Below are positions 1 through 7,766 of a DNA stretch of 64,000 bases, piece after piece. Positions within the stretch are counted from its first letter, which is position 1; each line of letters opens with the position of its first letter. The notes beneath the pieces were generated by a model. It was not told where the DNA came from. It did not search any database and saw only the letters and a list, made by a program, of their open reading frames with translations. The position numbers and the translations under genes were made by a program. Origin of the DNA: Stenotrophomonas sp. SAU14A_NAIMI4_5 (GTDB taxonomy: Bacteria > Pseudomonadota > Gammaproteobacteria > Xanthomonadales > Xanthomonadaceae); NCBI RefSeq assembly GCF_003086795.1, contig NZ_CP026003.1, positions 1,198,777 through 1,262,776 of the forward strand. The letters run 5' to 3'.

Positions 1-123
1 TGCCCACCGCCTCACCGTGGAGAACTCCAGACCATAGCGGCGAGCAACCGCCTTGACCGATGTGGAGGTCTTGCAGGCCTCTTTGGCCACCTGCAATTTG
101 AAACGAACCTCATATCTATTCAT
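1..123 (-). CDS. IS3-family transposase OrfA, N-terminal part
   Basis: The first 41 codons of a transposase first frame are visible; the gene continues beyond base 1. The start ATG is at 123-121. The peptide begins MNRYEVRFKL and contains KAVARRYGLEFSTVRRW, the helix-turn-helix layout of IS3-family OrfA proteins, which bind the element's ends and are normally joined by frameshift to the OrfB integrase. The gene lies just inside the element end at 171. Which IS3 subgroup it belongs to cannot be told from this fragment. Confidence 0.75.
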   Translation of the reverse strand, partial: MNRYEVRFKLQVAKEACKTSTSVKAVARRYGLEFSTVRRWA

Positions 124-171
124 ATAACCCTCTGGGTTGGATCAGGTGTCCAACTCCAGGGGGTCACTTCA
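1..171 (-). mobile_element. End of an IS3-family insertion sequence
   Basis: Only the left part of a leftward-facing element lies in the window. Its outer end is placed at 171, because on the minus strand the sequence there begins TGAAGTGACCCCC, fitting IS3-family ends that start with TG. The first transposase frame starts 48 bases inside that end. The rest of the element lies outside the window, so completeness and target-site duplication cannot be judged. Confidence 0.75.
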
Positions 172-180
172 CCATGGGGG

Positions 181-449
181 CTTGGTCGCCGCATCCATGC
201 GGCTCACACCCCGCACGCCCACAGCGCCCCGCCTTCGACAGTTGGCCGGTGGCCTCGGGATTCGACCCTGGATCTGATGTGCTCCGCTCTTGGTAGGTGT
301 CGACCTTGGTCGACACAGGAGCGAGCGCAGCGACGCGATCCGCTTTTGCTTTTCTTTTTCTTTTCCGTGGCTGGACGCGCACGGAAATTGTCCGTGGCCG
401 GGCGGATGGGTTGCGCAGGGGCGTGAGCCGCATGGATGCGGCGACCGAG
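181..449. repeat. Pair of 27-bp inverted repeats around a GTAG palindrome
   Basis: Bases 181-207 and 423-449 are inverted copies of each other with one mismatch; both contain GCCGCATCCATGCGGC, itself a palindrome. The left copy begins ten bases from the IS end, so the element appears to have inserted next to, or within, a member of this repeat family. I find no gene in 172-544. Confidence 0.7.
293..316 (+). repeat. GTAG palindrome (SMAG-type)
   Basis: The sequence GTAGGTGTCGACC, a two-base gap and GGTCGACAC forms a perfect hairpin after the GTAG header. This is the layout of the GTAG (SMAG) elements known from S. maltophilia. Confidence 0.7.
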
Positions 450-499
450 CTTACAGGGATGTACTTGCAGCGTCCCCTGCGCAGCCCATCCGCCCGGCC
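396..499. repeat. Long imperfect inverted repeat (28-bp arms)
   Basis: Bases 396-423 pair with 471-499 over about 28 bases with one mismatch and one bulge. The outer core is GGCCGGGCGGATGGG. The loop of about 47 bases contains the right-hand copy of the GCATCCATGC-type palindrome. A transcript of either strand could fold into a long hairpin. Its position just downstream of murU would also suit a transcription end, but there is no clear T run. Confidence 0.6.
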
Positions 500-544
500 A
501 GACGTCAGTGATCCCAACGCATCACGCATCCAGCCACGAGGGGC

Positions 545-1255
545 TCAGCCGTTCGCTGCCAACTCCGCGTCAAGCGCCTGCAGCCGATCCACCGTCCCGA
601 CATCGGTCCAGCGCCCGCGATGGTGCTGCCCGGTCATCAACCCCTGCGCCATGAAGTGCTTCTGCAGCGGCACCACCGAGAACTTCGGTGGAACACGCTC
701 GCTGCCCGGCGCATCGCCGATCACCGCGCGCCAGTCCGCCACGATCGATGGCCGGTACACGCCGATGCCGGCATAGGTCAGGCACTGCCCGGTGCGGTCG
801 TGGTGCAGCAGGCCCTGCGCATCCAGGCGGTAATCGCCCTCGGGGTGCTGTGCCGGGTTGTCCACCAGCACCAGGTGCGCCTGGCCCTGCGGCTCGGCGG
901 GCAGGGTGGCGAAATCGAAGTCGGTCCAGATATCGCCGTTGACCACCAGGAACGGGGCATCGCCCAGCAGCGGCAGGGCATTGAGGATGCCGCCGCCGGT
1001 TTCCAGCGGGGTCTCGCCTTCGTGCACGAAGTGCAGCTGCAGGCCCCACTGGCTGCCATCGCCCAACGTGGCCGGGAACTGCTCGGCCAGCCAGGCGGTG
1101 TTGACCACCACCTCGCGCACGCCGAGTGCGGCCAGCCGCTCCAGGTGCCACACGATCAGCGGCTTGCCGGCCACCGCCAGCAGCGGCTTGGGCGTGTGCA
1201 GGGTCAGCGGGCGCATGCGCTCGCCGAGGCCGGCGGCGAAGATCAGCGCTTTCAT
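545..1255 (-). CDS. murU: N-acetylmuramate-1-phosphate uridylyltransferase MurU
   Basis: This 236-residue nucleotidyltransferase is expected to join UTP and MurNAc-1-phosphate to give UDP-MurNAc in the peptidoglycan recycling shortcut that bypasses de novo synthesis. The N-terminus MKALIFAAGLGERMRPLT with PKPLL nearby is the sugar-nucleotide transferase signature, VVNGDIW supplies the central metal-binding Asp, and GRWTDVGT lies near the C-terminus, as in MurU/RmlA-like enzymes. The start overlaps the stop of amgK by one base (TGATG), so the pair should be translationally coupled. An open frame continues upstream to 1450, but that part lies inside amgK and lacks family sequence. MurU rather than a generic glucose-1-phosphate transferase is inferred from the amgK neighbour and the short length. 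In Pseudomonas this pathway contributes to intrinsic fosfomycin resistance. Confidence 0.9.
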   Translation of the reverse strand: MKALIFAAGLGERMRPLTLHTPKPLLAVAGKPLIVWHLERLAALGVREVVVNTAWLAEQFPATLGDGSQWGLQLHFVHEGETPLETGGGILNALPLLGDAPFLVVNGDIWTDFDFATLPAEPQGQAHLVLVDNPAQHPEGDYRLDAQGLLHHDRTGQCLTYAGIGVYRPSIVADWRAVIGDAPGSERVPPKFSVVPLQKHFMAQGLMTGQHHRGRWTDVGTVDRLQALDAELAANG

Positions 1256-2280
1256 CAGCGCACCACGCGCATCGGTGCGGCCAGCTCGGCCAGCGCCGGC
1301 TTGATGCGCACGTCCAGCAGCTGCTGCAGCGTGGCCAGTTCGGGGTAGCGCGGCAGCACTTCGTCCAGGTAGCCGATGAAGCGCGGCACGTCGTCCAGAT
1401 AGTGGCCCTTGTTGTCGCGGTAACGCAGGCGGCTGAAGATGCCCAGGCACTTCAGGTGGCGCTGGATGCCCATCCAGTCGGCGTCGCGCAGGAAGGTCGC
1501 GCGGTCAGGCACCGGCAGGCCGGCGTCGAGCGCGCGCTGGTGGTACTGCGCCAGCCATGCGTCCACGCGCGGCAGCGGCCAGCTCAGGAACGCGTCCTTG
1601 AACAGGCTCACCGCGTCGTAGGCGATCGGGCCACGCACCAGGTCCTGGAAATCGAGGATGGCCGGACCATCGTCGACCGGCATCAGGTTGCGCGGCATGT
1701 AGTCGCGATGGGTCATCAGCTGGGCCTGGCCCAGCGCGTTGTCCATCAGCAGGCGCTGCGCCTGCTGCAGGCTCTCGGCCTCGGCGCTGTCGAGGGTGAT
1801 GCCCAGGTGGCGCTGCAGGAACCATTCGTCGAACAGGCCGGCGTCACGCTGCAGCAGGGCTTCGCCGAAGCGGCCGAAATCTTCCGGCACCGGGATCGCC
1901 TGCAGGCGCAGCAGCTGCTCGATGGAACGGCCAAACCAGGCATCGGCATTGCGCTCGTCCAGCACCTTGGCCAGGGTCGGGCCGCCGAGGTCTTCCAGCA
2001 GCAGGAAACCGGCCTCGAGATCCTGGGCCAGCAGCGCGGGCACGCGCAGGCCGTGATCGTGCAGCAGGCCGCGCATGCGCAGCCACGGCTGCGGGTCTTC
2101 CAGGCCGGGCGGCGCATCCATCACGATGTGGCTGCCGCGCGTGCTGGTGGTGCGCCAGTAGCTGCGCAGGCCGGCATCGACCGAGGCGCGCTCGACCACC
2201 GCGTTGGCATCGTCCAGCTGGGTGCGGGCCCACTGCAGGCGCTGCGCGCTGCGCTGGGGATCGGAAGCAGGTTCGGTCAT
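1255..2280 (-). CDS. amgK: N-acetylmuramate/N-acetylglucosamine kinase AmgK
   Basis: This 341-residue protein has the aminoglycoside-phosphotransferase fold. HRDYMPRNLM at residues 191-200 holds the catalytic Asp193, and ILDFQD at 208-213 holds the metal-binding Asp210. AmgK phosphorylates the anomeric carbon of MurNAc (and GlcNAc) using ATP, feeding MurU, whose start codon overlaps the amgK stop. The two genes form the cytoplasmic anomeric recycling route known from Pseudomonas and related gammaproteobacteria. The leftward pair probably starts just upstream of 2280. The 60 bases between 2280 and the next gene hold nothing I can name. The alternative reading, a drug-modifying phosphotransferase, is unlikely given the MurU neighbour. 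Confidence 0.9.
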   Translation of the reverse strand: MTEPASDPQRSAQRLQWARTQLDDANAVVERASVDAGLRSYWRTTSTRGSHIVMDAPPGLEDPQPWLRMRGLLHDHGLRVPALLAQDLEAGFLLLEDLGGPTLAKVLDERNADAWFGRSIEQLLRLQAIPVPEDFGRFGEALLQRDAGLFDEWFLQRHLGITLDSAEAESLQQAQRLLMDNALGQAQLMTHRDYMPRNLMPVDDGPAILDFQDLVRGPIAYDAVSLFKDAFLSWPLPRVDAWLAQYHQRALDAGLPVPDRATFLRDADWMGIQRHLKCLGIFSRLRYRDNKGHYLDDVPRFIGYLDEVLPRYPELATLQQLLDVRIKPALAELAAPMRVVR

Positions 2281-2340
2281 GCAGGCAGTTCCGGGCGCGA
2301 CGGGCGCGCCAAGCTCAGGGGGAAAGAGGGAAGAGGGGTG

Positions 2341-2616
2341 TCAGCGGCGTGGGGTGAACAGCCGCATCAGCGCCAGCACGGCCACCGCGCCGACCACCGC
2401 GCCGAGGAAACCGGCCGGCTTGCCGGGGGAATACCAGCCCATGTACTGGCCGAACCAGCCGGCCACCAGGGCGCCGACGATGCCGAGCACGATGGTCAGC
2501 AGGCAGCCCATGCGGTTGTTGCCGGGCATGAAGAAACGCCCGAGCAGGCCGACGAAGAAACCGACCAGCAGGATGTACAGCCAGCTGCTGCTGCCGAACA
2601 GACCATTCATGTGCAT
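2341..2616 (-). CDS. GlsB/YeaQ/YmgE family small membrane protein
   Basis: This 91-residue hydrophobic protein has three membrane segments, near residues 10-28, 35-56 and 66-85. The glycine-rich sequence GFFVGLLGRFFMPG and the later GAVVGAVAVL match the transglycosylase-associated (GlsB/YeaQ) family, stress-induced inner-membrane proteins of unknown mechanism. Two start codons are possible, 2616 (MHMNG) and 2610 (MNGL). It follows amgK transcriptionally only if both are read from one promoter; the 60-base gap leaves that open. Confidence 0.8.
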   Translation of the reverse strand: MHMNGLFGSSSWLYILLVGFFVGLLGRFFMPGNNRMGCLLTIVLGIVGALVAGWFGQYMGWYSPGKPAGFLGAVVGAVAVLALMRLFTPRR

Positions 2617-2678
2617 GCGTTCCGCTTGGGGTGGACGCAGCCTAGCAAGGCCAGGCTGCGTCCGTCACGGGTGTGCGA

Positions 2679-4172
2679 TCAGCAGCAGCCGTGGTCGCCG
2701 TGGCGGGTACCGCTGTCGGCAGCCACCGGCGAACCGCTGGTCTCGCCGCGCAGGCTGGCGGCGTAGTGCTCGCTGATGACCTTGGACACGCAGGCGGTGA
2801 CCTTCTTGCCCATCGGGATGTGCAGGAACTCGTTCGGACCGTGCGCGTTGGAGTGCGGGCCGAGCACGCCGGTGATCATGAACTGGGCGCCCGGGAACTT
2901 CTCACCCAGCATGCCCATGAACGGGATCGAGCCGCCTTCGCCCATGTACATCGCCGGCTTGCCGAAGAAGGCCTGGCTGGCGTCGTCGATGGCCTGGGTC
3001 AGCCACGGCGCCATGGCCGGGGCGTTCCAGCCGGTGGAGGCCTTTTCCAGGTCCAGGGTGACCTGCGCGCCGTTCGGCGGATCGCGCAGCAGCGCTTCCT
3101 TCAGCAGTTCGCCGCAGGTCTTGCCGTCGGCGGTCGGCGGCAGGCGCAGCGACAGCTTCACCGAGGTCTGCGGGCGCAGCACGTTGCCGGCCGATTCCAG
3201 CGGCGGCATGCCGCCCACGCCGGTGACCGACAGCGCCGGGCGCCAGGTGCGGTTGAGCACCAGCTCGGTCAGGTCCTCGTTCATCGGGCGCAGGCCGTCG
3301 ACCATCGGGAACTTCTCGAAGATCTCGGTATCGACCACTTCGGCGGCACGCTTGGCCTGGGCCTGGCGCTCGGCTGGGATCTCGACGTTCATGCCGTCGA
3401 TCAGGATGCGGCCGGTGTCCTGGTCCTCGATGCGCGACAGGATCTGCCGCAGCAGGCGGAAGCTGGACGGGATGACGCCGGAGGCATCGCCGGAATGCAC
3501 GCCTTCGTTGAGCACCTTGACCGTGAAATTGCCGCCGGTCAGGCCGCGCAGCGAGGTGGTGCACCACAGCTGGTCGTAGTTGGCGCAGCCCGAATCCAGG
3601 CAGACCACCAGCGACGGCTTGCCGATGCGGTCGGCCAGGTGGTCGACGTAGGCCGGCAGGTCGTAGCTGCCCGACTCTTCGCAGGCTTCGATCAGGACCA
3701 CGCAGCGGGCGTGCGGCAGGCCCTGGGCCTGCAGGGCCAGCACCGCGGCCAGCGAGCCGAAGATGGCGTAACCGTCATCGGCGCCGCCGCGGCCATACAG
3801 CTTGTCGCCACGCAGGACCGGGGTCCACGGGCCCAGGTCGTCATCCCAGCCGGTCATTTCCGGCTGCTTGTCCAGGTGCCCGTAGAGCAGGATGGTGTCG
3901 TCGCCCGTCTCGGCGCCGGTAGCCGGAATTTCCAGGAAAATCAGCGGGGTGCGGCCTTCCAGGCGGACCACTTCGACCTTCAGGCCGGGCAGCTGCTGGG
4001 CCTTGGCCCAGGTCTCCATCAGGGTGACCGCCTGTTCCATGTAGCCGTTCTGCACCCAGTTGGCGTCGAACATCGGCGACTTGTTGGGAATGCGGATGTA
4101 GTCGACCAGCTGCGGGACGATCTCGCTGTCCCACTTGTCATTGACGAATTGGCCGAGCTTGGCGCTGTCCAT
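2679..4172 (-). CDS. M20 family zinc metallopeptidase (dipeptidase-like)
   Basis: This 497-residue cytoplasmic hydrolase has the M20 metal-site layout: GHLDKQPE with His99 and Asp101, GGADDGYA with the bridging Asp132, and EACEESGS with catalytic Glu166/Glu167. A dimerisation domain interrupts the catalytic domain (roughly 210-330), as in carnosinase-like members. It probably hydrolyses short peptides; the substrate is not evident. I place the start at 4172, because GGAG lies a few bases upstream there, rather than at the longer in-frame start at 4196. The C-terminus ends in a His/Cys-bearing tail (GTRHGDHGCC), which could bind metal. The gene is divergent from the comEA-like gene; the 200 bases between should hold both promoters. 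Confidence 0.85.
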   Translation of the reverse strand: MDSAKLGQFVNDKWDSEIVPQLVDYIRIPNKSPMFDANWVQNGYMEQAVTLMETWAKAQQLPGLKVEVVRLEGRTPLIFLEIPATGAETGDDTILLYGHLDKQPEMTGWDDDLGPWTPVLRGDKLYGRGGADDGYAIFGSLAAVLALQAQGLPHARCVVLIEACEESGSYDLPAYVDHLADRIGKPSLVVCLDSGCANYDQLWCTTSLRGLTGGNFTVKVLNEGVHSGDASGVIPSSFRLLRQILSRIEDQDTGRILIDGMNVEIPAERQAQAKRAAEVVDTEIFEKFPMVDGLRPMNEDLTELVLNRTWRPALSVTGVGGMPPLESAGNVLRPQTSVKLSLRLPPTADGKTCGELLKEALLRDPPNGAQVTLDLEKASTGWNAPAMAPWLTQAIDDASQAFFGKPAMYMGEGGSIPFMGMLGEKFPGAQFMITGVLGPHSNAHGPNEFLHIPMGKKVTACVSKVISEHYAASLRGETSGSPVAADSGTRHGDHGCC

Positions 4173-4374
4173 CTGAAACTCCGGTTGCATGGGCATGTGA
4201 TCCCGCCATTCTACGCCTGTGCCGGGGGTAGGGTTTTTCCTACAACACGTCGGGTATTTGGCTGGCTTTTAGAAATCGCCGAAACCGATAGGCTGTGCAC
4301 ATGTGGTGACGGACACTGTTTCGACCGACGGGATTGCCGGTCGGGACGGCCAGAACCACAAGGAGATACACGTC

Positions 4375-4701
4375 GTGCCTTGGTCAGTCGTGTTCAGGGC
4401 GTTGGTGCTGGTGATGTGGGTGGTGGGGGCGCAAGCCGCCGAGCCGATCGACATCAACCGGGCCGATGCCCAGGCGCTGCAGCAGGGATTGACGATGGTC
4501 GGGGCCGTCAAGGCCGCGGCGATCGTCGAGCACCGGCGCAGACACGGCCCATTTCATCGCGTCGAGGACCTGACGCAGGTGAAGGGGATAGGGACAGCAA
4601 TCGTCGAACGGAATCGACAGCGGATCACCGTCGGCAACACGATGTTGCCAGCGGATCCGGTACCCGGATCGGTACCGGTGCGCTCCGTACCCAGGCGTTG
4701 A
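4375..4701 (+). CDS. ComEA-like helix-hairpin-helix protein
   Basis: This is a 108-residue exported protein. The start is the GTG at 4375, preceded by AAGGAGATACA, a strong ribosome-binding site; a longer frame starting at 4303 lacks one. A signal peptide (about residues 1-21, ending GAQAA) precedes a helix-hairpin-helix domain beginning PIDINRADAQAL, with LTQVKGIG as the second hairpin. ComEA-type domains bind double-stranded DNA in the periplasm during natural transformation and retract it across the outer membrane. Single-domain members like this are common in gammaproteobacteria and may or may not act in competence; no other competence gene is nearby. Confidence 0.75.
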   Translation: MPWSVVFRALVLVMWVVGAQAAEPIDINRADAQALQQGLTMVGAVKAAAIVEHRRRHGPFHRVEDLTQVKGIGTAIVERNRQRITVGNTMLPADPVPGSVPVRSVPRR

Positions 4702-5055
4702 CAGCAGGATCGTCGGGACCGGCAGGAGGCTGGTTCACCGGACACGGACAGGAAGGCCGGGTCCACCGACCGTCGCAGGGATGCGGCACCAATCACCAGG
4801 ATGGTGGCATCACAGACCTGTGGAAGGGGCTGAGATACAAACAGGACGAACGCGGTCGCGTGCAGGATGCAACGCCGCCCCCACAGCGCAGGATGCGAGG
4901 GGGTGGCAGCAGGCCGACAAGGACGTAACGAGTGCCCGGTACGACACATGGCTGTGTCGCCGGGCATTTCTCTTTCTGGCATGGGCAGCGTGTGGCGCGG
5001 CGCCTCACCGCCAATGGTGTAGGTTGGGGGTTCCCCACGGATTGGAACCTCCTGG
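4702..5055. other. Non-coding gap with one terminator-like hairpin
   Basis: I see no convincing gene in this 354-base stretch. It contains the hairpin at 4933-4975 and presumably the promoter of the L,D-transpeptidase gene that follows. An antisense frame with a lipoprotein-like start crosses the region but runs through two real genes and is not accepted. Confidence 0.5.
4933..4975 (+). terminator. Hairpin followed by T-rich run
   Basis: TGCCCGG pairs with CCGGGCA and, inside it, CGACACA pairs with TGTGTCG. The sequence TTTCTCTTT follows. This fits a rho-independent terminator for the comEA-like transcript, although it lies 230 bases past that stop codon. Confidence 0.6.
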
Positions 5056-6129
5056 ATGCGCCTGCCCCGCTTGCCCCTGATGCTCGCACTTGCCCTGGCC
5101 CTGCCGTTGGTGGCGCAGGCTGCGACGCCTGCCGCCAAGAGCACCACCGCAACTGCCACCGCCGAAGTACGCGGTCCGACCGATCTCAAACCCGGTGAAT
5201 ACCTGTGGCACCCGGAAGTGTCGCCGGCGGGCCCGATCGTGCTGGTGGTCAGCCTGGATGAGCAGCGCGCCTACGTGTACCGCAACGGCATCGCCATCGG
5301 CCTGAGCACGATCAGCTCGGGCAAGACCGGGCATGAAACGCCGACCGGTGTGTTCACGATCCTGCAGAAGGACAAGGACCACAAATCCAACCTCTACAAC
5401 AGCGCGCCGATGCCCTACATGCAGCGGCTGACCTGGGACGGCATCGCCCTGCACGGCGGCAGCCTGCCCGGGCACCCGGCATCGCACGGTTGCGTACGCC
5501 TGCCGCAGGCGTTCGCGCAGAAGCTGTTCAGCGAAACCCAGCGCGGCGACACGGTGGTGGTGGCTGATGCCAAGAGCGCGCCGATGACCCTGGCCTATCC
5601 GGCGGTGCTGGCACCGGTGAACGCACGCGGCCAGGCGCTTCCGGAAACCGAAGGCGCCAGCCCGACCAAGGCGTGGTGGGACGACGCGGCCGCACCGAGC
5701 GGCCAGGTCGGCATCCTGGTCAGCCTGCACGACCAGCGCCTGTACGTGCTGCGCGATGGCGTGATGATCGGCGAATCGCCGCTGCACGCCGATGCGCTGC
5801 CAGCCTTCCAGGGCACGACCCTGTTCGTGATGGGGCAGGGCTTCAGCGAAACGCCGAGCCCGCTGGACACCCAGCAGCGCCTGCACCAGTGGACCGCCTA
5901 CCCGCTGCTGGGCCAGGACCGTGCGCAGGCCACCCCGGACCTGCTGGCCACGCCGTCGCTGCCGATGGCGCTGCCCACTGATTTCGCCCGCCAGCTGTAC
6001 CAGGTGCTGGTGCCGGGCACGACCCTGCTGGTCACCTCGCTGCCGGCGGTGCGCCCAAGCGCGGCTGAATCGGGGTTGCAGCCGGTCTTGGAATCCGAGC
6101 CGGCCACGCCCACCTTGAAGAAGTCCTGA
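5056..6129 (+). CDS. Exported L,D-transpeptidase (YkuD family)
   Basis: This 357-residue periplasmic enzyme has a signal peptide (residues 1-22, ending VAQAA). The YkuD domain contains HGGS at 133 and SHGCVRL at 143-149, giving the His133/Cys146 catalytic set. L,D-transpeptidases make 3-3 cross-links in peptidoglycan or attach proteins to it. Residues 230-345 look like a second, shorter copy of the fold (GQVGILVSLHDQRLYVLRDG echoes the N-terminal IVLVVSLDEQRAYVYRNG) but lack the SHGC motif, so this half is probably non-catalytic. The gene lies 11 bases before another L,D-transpeptidase of a different family and may be co-transcribed with it. Confidence 0.88.
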   Translation: MRLPRLPLMLALALALPLVAQAATPAAKSTTATATAEVRGPTDLKPGEYLWHPEVSPAGPIVLVVSLDEQRAYVYRNGIAIGLSTISSGKTGHETPTGVFTILQKDKDHKSNLYNSAPMPYMQRLTWDGIALHGGSLPGHPASHGCVRLPQAFAQKLFSETQRGDTVVVADAKSAPMTLAYPAVLAPVNARGQALPETEGASPTKAWWDDAAAPSGQVGILVSLHDQRLYVLRDGVMIGESPLHADALPAFQGTTLFVMGQGFSETPSPLDTQQRLHQWTAYPLLGQDRAQATPDLLATPSLPMALPTDFARQLYQVLVPGTTLLVTSLPAVRPSAAESGLQPVLESEPATPTLKKS

Positions 6130-6140
6130 GTGAATACCGT

Positions 6141-6869
6141 GTGCCCATGATTGCTTCACGCACGCGCTGGCAGGCCGCCTGCGGCCTGCTTGCGCTCCTT
6201 GCCGCGGGTGGCGCGATGGCGGCGGCACCGCCGGCCACCGCCAGCACCGACGACCTGACCGCGCTGCTGGCGCGCACGGCGCCCAACGCCGACCGCCACG
6301 TACTGAAGCTGGCGGCGACGGCGTTGCGCTGCGCGCTGCAGCGGCCGGAACTGGGCATCAAGGCCGAGCGGCTGGGCGTGATCGATTATTCGCGGCCGTC
6401 CACCGAGCAGCGCCTGTGGGTGTTCGACCTGGCACGGCAGCGGCTGCTGTTCGAGGAATGGGTGGCGCACGGCCGCAACAGTGGCGGCAACCGCACCGAG
6501 CACTTCTCCAACCGCGACGGCAGCTTCATGTCCAGCATCGGCGCGTTCACCGCGCAGGAAACCTATATGGGCGGCAACGGCTATTCGCTGCGCCTGGACG
6601 GGTTGGAGCCGGGCTTCAACGACAAGGCGCGCGACCGTGCCATCGTCATCCACGGCGCGCCTTACGTGAACCCGACCATGGCCCGCCTGCAGGGCCGGCT
6701 CGGCCGCAGCCTGGGCTGCCCGGCGGTGCGCCTGTCGGTATCGCGGCCGCTGATCGATTCGCTGCGCGGCGGCACCCTGGTGTTCGCCTATTACCCTGAT
6801 CCGCAATGGCTGCAGCACTCGCAGCTGCTGGCGCCGCAGTGCGGCGAGGCAGGCGTGGCTGCGCGGTGA
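6141..6869 (+). CDS. Murein L,D-transpeptidase catalytic domain protein (YkuD_2 type)
   Basis: This is a 242-residue exported protein. It starts at GTG 6141 or ATG 6147 and has a signal peptide ending near residue 28. The catalytic region is IVIHGAP with His171 and LGCPAVRL with Cys193. This Gly-Cys-Pro arrangement marks the YkuD_2 (DUF4105-unrelated) branch rather than the SHGC branch of the neighbouring enzyme. The predicted site of action is periplasmic peptidoglycan. It follows the first transpeptidase by 11 bases, so the two probably form an operon acting on the same wall. Two different classes side by side suggest a division of labour, but the sequence does not show which cross-link each makes. 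Confidence 0.82.
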   Translation: MPMIASRTRWQAACGLLALLAAGGAMAAAPPATASTDDLTALLARTAPNADRHVLKLAATALRCALQRPELGIKAERLGVIDYSRPSTEQRLWVFDLARQRLLFEEWVAHGRNSGGNRTEHFSNRDGSFMSSIGAFTAQETYMGGNGYSLRLDGLEPGFNDKARDRAIVIHGAPYVNPTMARLQGRLGRSLGCPAVRLSVSRPLIDSLRGGTLVFAYYPDPQWLQHSQLLAPQCGEAGVAAR

Positions 6870-6903
6870 TGCGCGATCGCGCGCGGCATGATGCAATGCG
6901 CGC

Positions 6904-7509
6904 ATGGACATAGATGCTCTGCTGCGCACCCCGAGCCAGGTGATTCCCAGCCTGGACTACCGCCGCGAACGCTGGCGCAATGGCCTGGGCTGGACCCGCG
7001 AGATCCTGCGCCTGCCCGCGCAGGGCGATGACTGGGCGCTGCGCCTGTCGGTGGCCGAGATCGAACAGGACGCCGCGTTTTCCGCGTTCCCCGCCGTGGA
7101 GCGCGAGCTGGTGCTGCTTCAGGGCAATGGCGTGCGCCTGCGTTTCGCCGATGGCCGCGTGGCCGAGGTGCTGCCGCCGCACGGTCGCGTGCGCTTTGCT
7201 GGCGAAGAAGCGCTGGACGGCGAGCTGGTCGATGGAACCACCCACGATTTCAACCTGATGTGGAAGCGCGGGTTGTTGCAGGCCGAGCTGCTGCACCGGC
7301 CGCTGGTGGGGTCGATGTTCTTCTTCTGCGAACCGGGCGTGGCCTGGGCGTTGTATCTGCTGGCCGGGCATGCGGAATTCGGTGCGGACAGTGGGTTGCC
7401 GCCGATGCAGGCCGGGGATACCGCATGGTTGGCCGCCAGTGAAAGGCAACGGCATGCATTGCAGGGCGGCGGCGAGTTGTTGGCGATACGGGTAACGACC
7501 GCCGGGTAG
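6904..7509 (+). CDS. HutD/Ves family cupin protein
   Basis: This 201-residue cytoplasmic protein begins with the HutD pattern: SLDYRRERWRNGLGWTREI, then WALRLSVAEIEQDAAFSAFP. HutD proteins are beta-barrel cupins thought to cap histidine utilisation by sensing an intermediate; Ves is the E. coli relative. There is no hut operon in the window, so the role here is open. The stop codon TAG at 7507-7509 is also the TAG of a GTAG palindrome. The last 22 codons are copied as part of an 83-base direct repeat starting at 7595. Confidence 0.8.
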   Translation: MDIDALLRTPSQVIPSLDYRRERWRNGLGWTREILRLPAQGDDWALRLSVAEIEQDAAFSAFPAVERELVLLQGNGVRLRFADGRVAEVLPPHGRVRFAGEEALDGELVDGTTHDFNLMWKRGLLQAELLHRPLVGSMFFFCEPGVAWALYLLAGHAEFGADSGLPPMQAGDTAWLAASERQRHALQGGGELLAIRVTTAG

Positions 7510-7525
7510 CGCCGGGCCATGCCCG
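7443..7525 (+). repeat. Direct repeat copy 1: 3' end of hutD plus GTAG palindrome
   Basis: These 83 bases (the end of the hutD-like gene, its stop codon and most of a GTAG palindrome) recur exactly at 7595-7677, an offset of 152. Confidence 0.9.
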
Positions 7526-7710
7526 GCGTGATGGGGCGTCATGGAGCGTCATCCACGCATGGCGTGGATCTACCCATCCACGCAGGGCGTGGATAAGGCA
7601 ACGGCATGCATTGCAGGGCGGCGGCGAGTTGTTGGCGATACGGGTAACGACCGCCGGGTAGCGCCGGGCCATGCCCGCCACCGCGCAGTAGATCCACGCC
7701 ATGCGTGGAT
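7506..7710. repeat. Cluster of GTAG (SMAG) palindromes
   Basis: Members lie at 7506-7528 (GTAGCGCCGGGCCATGCCCG type), 7551-7573 (inverted, ending GTGGATCTAC), 7658-7677 and 7688-7710 (GTAGATCCACGCCATGCGTG type). A further imperfect ATCCACGC copy lies at 7575-7594. They fill the gap between the hutD-like gene and the flavoprotein gene. Confidence 0.85.
7595..7677 (+). repeat. Direct repeat copy 2: orphan copy of hutD 3' end
   Basis: This is an exact copy of 7443-7525. It carries no start codon of its own and is not expected to be translated. Confidence 0.9.
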
Positions 7711-7717
7711 GCGGTTG

Positions 7718-7756
7718 GGGGTCAGAGCCCTTTCCTGCGGAAAGGGATCCGACCCC
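7718..7756 (+). repeat. GGGGTCAGAG...GACCCC palindrome, copy 1
   Basis: This 39-base near-palindrome has the core AGCCCTTTCC/GGAAAGGGAT. It is the first of six copies of this family in the window and lies just past the stop of the leftward flavoprotein gene, where it could fold in the transcript. Confidence 0.85.
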
Positions 7757-7766
7757 GATCGGTGGG

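Noticed and set aside
250..280. tRNA T-arm-like sequence GATTCGACCC
   Set aside because: No cloverleaf can be built around it.
2673..4928. Rightward open frame of 751 codons
   Set aside because: It is antisense to the M20 peptidase and then out of frame with the comEA-like gene.
4554..5189. Leftward frame of 211 residues with a lipoprotein-like start
   Set aside because: It runs antisense through the transpeptidase signal region, a terminator hairpin and the end of the comEA-like gene; the hydrophobic start is the mirror of another coding sequence.
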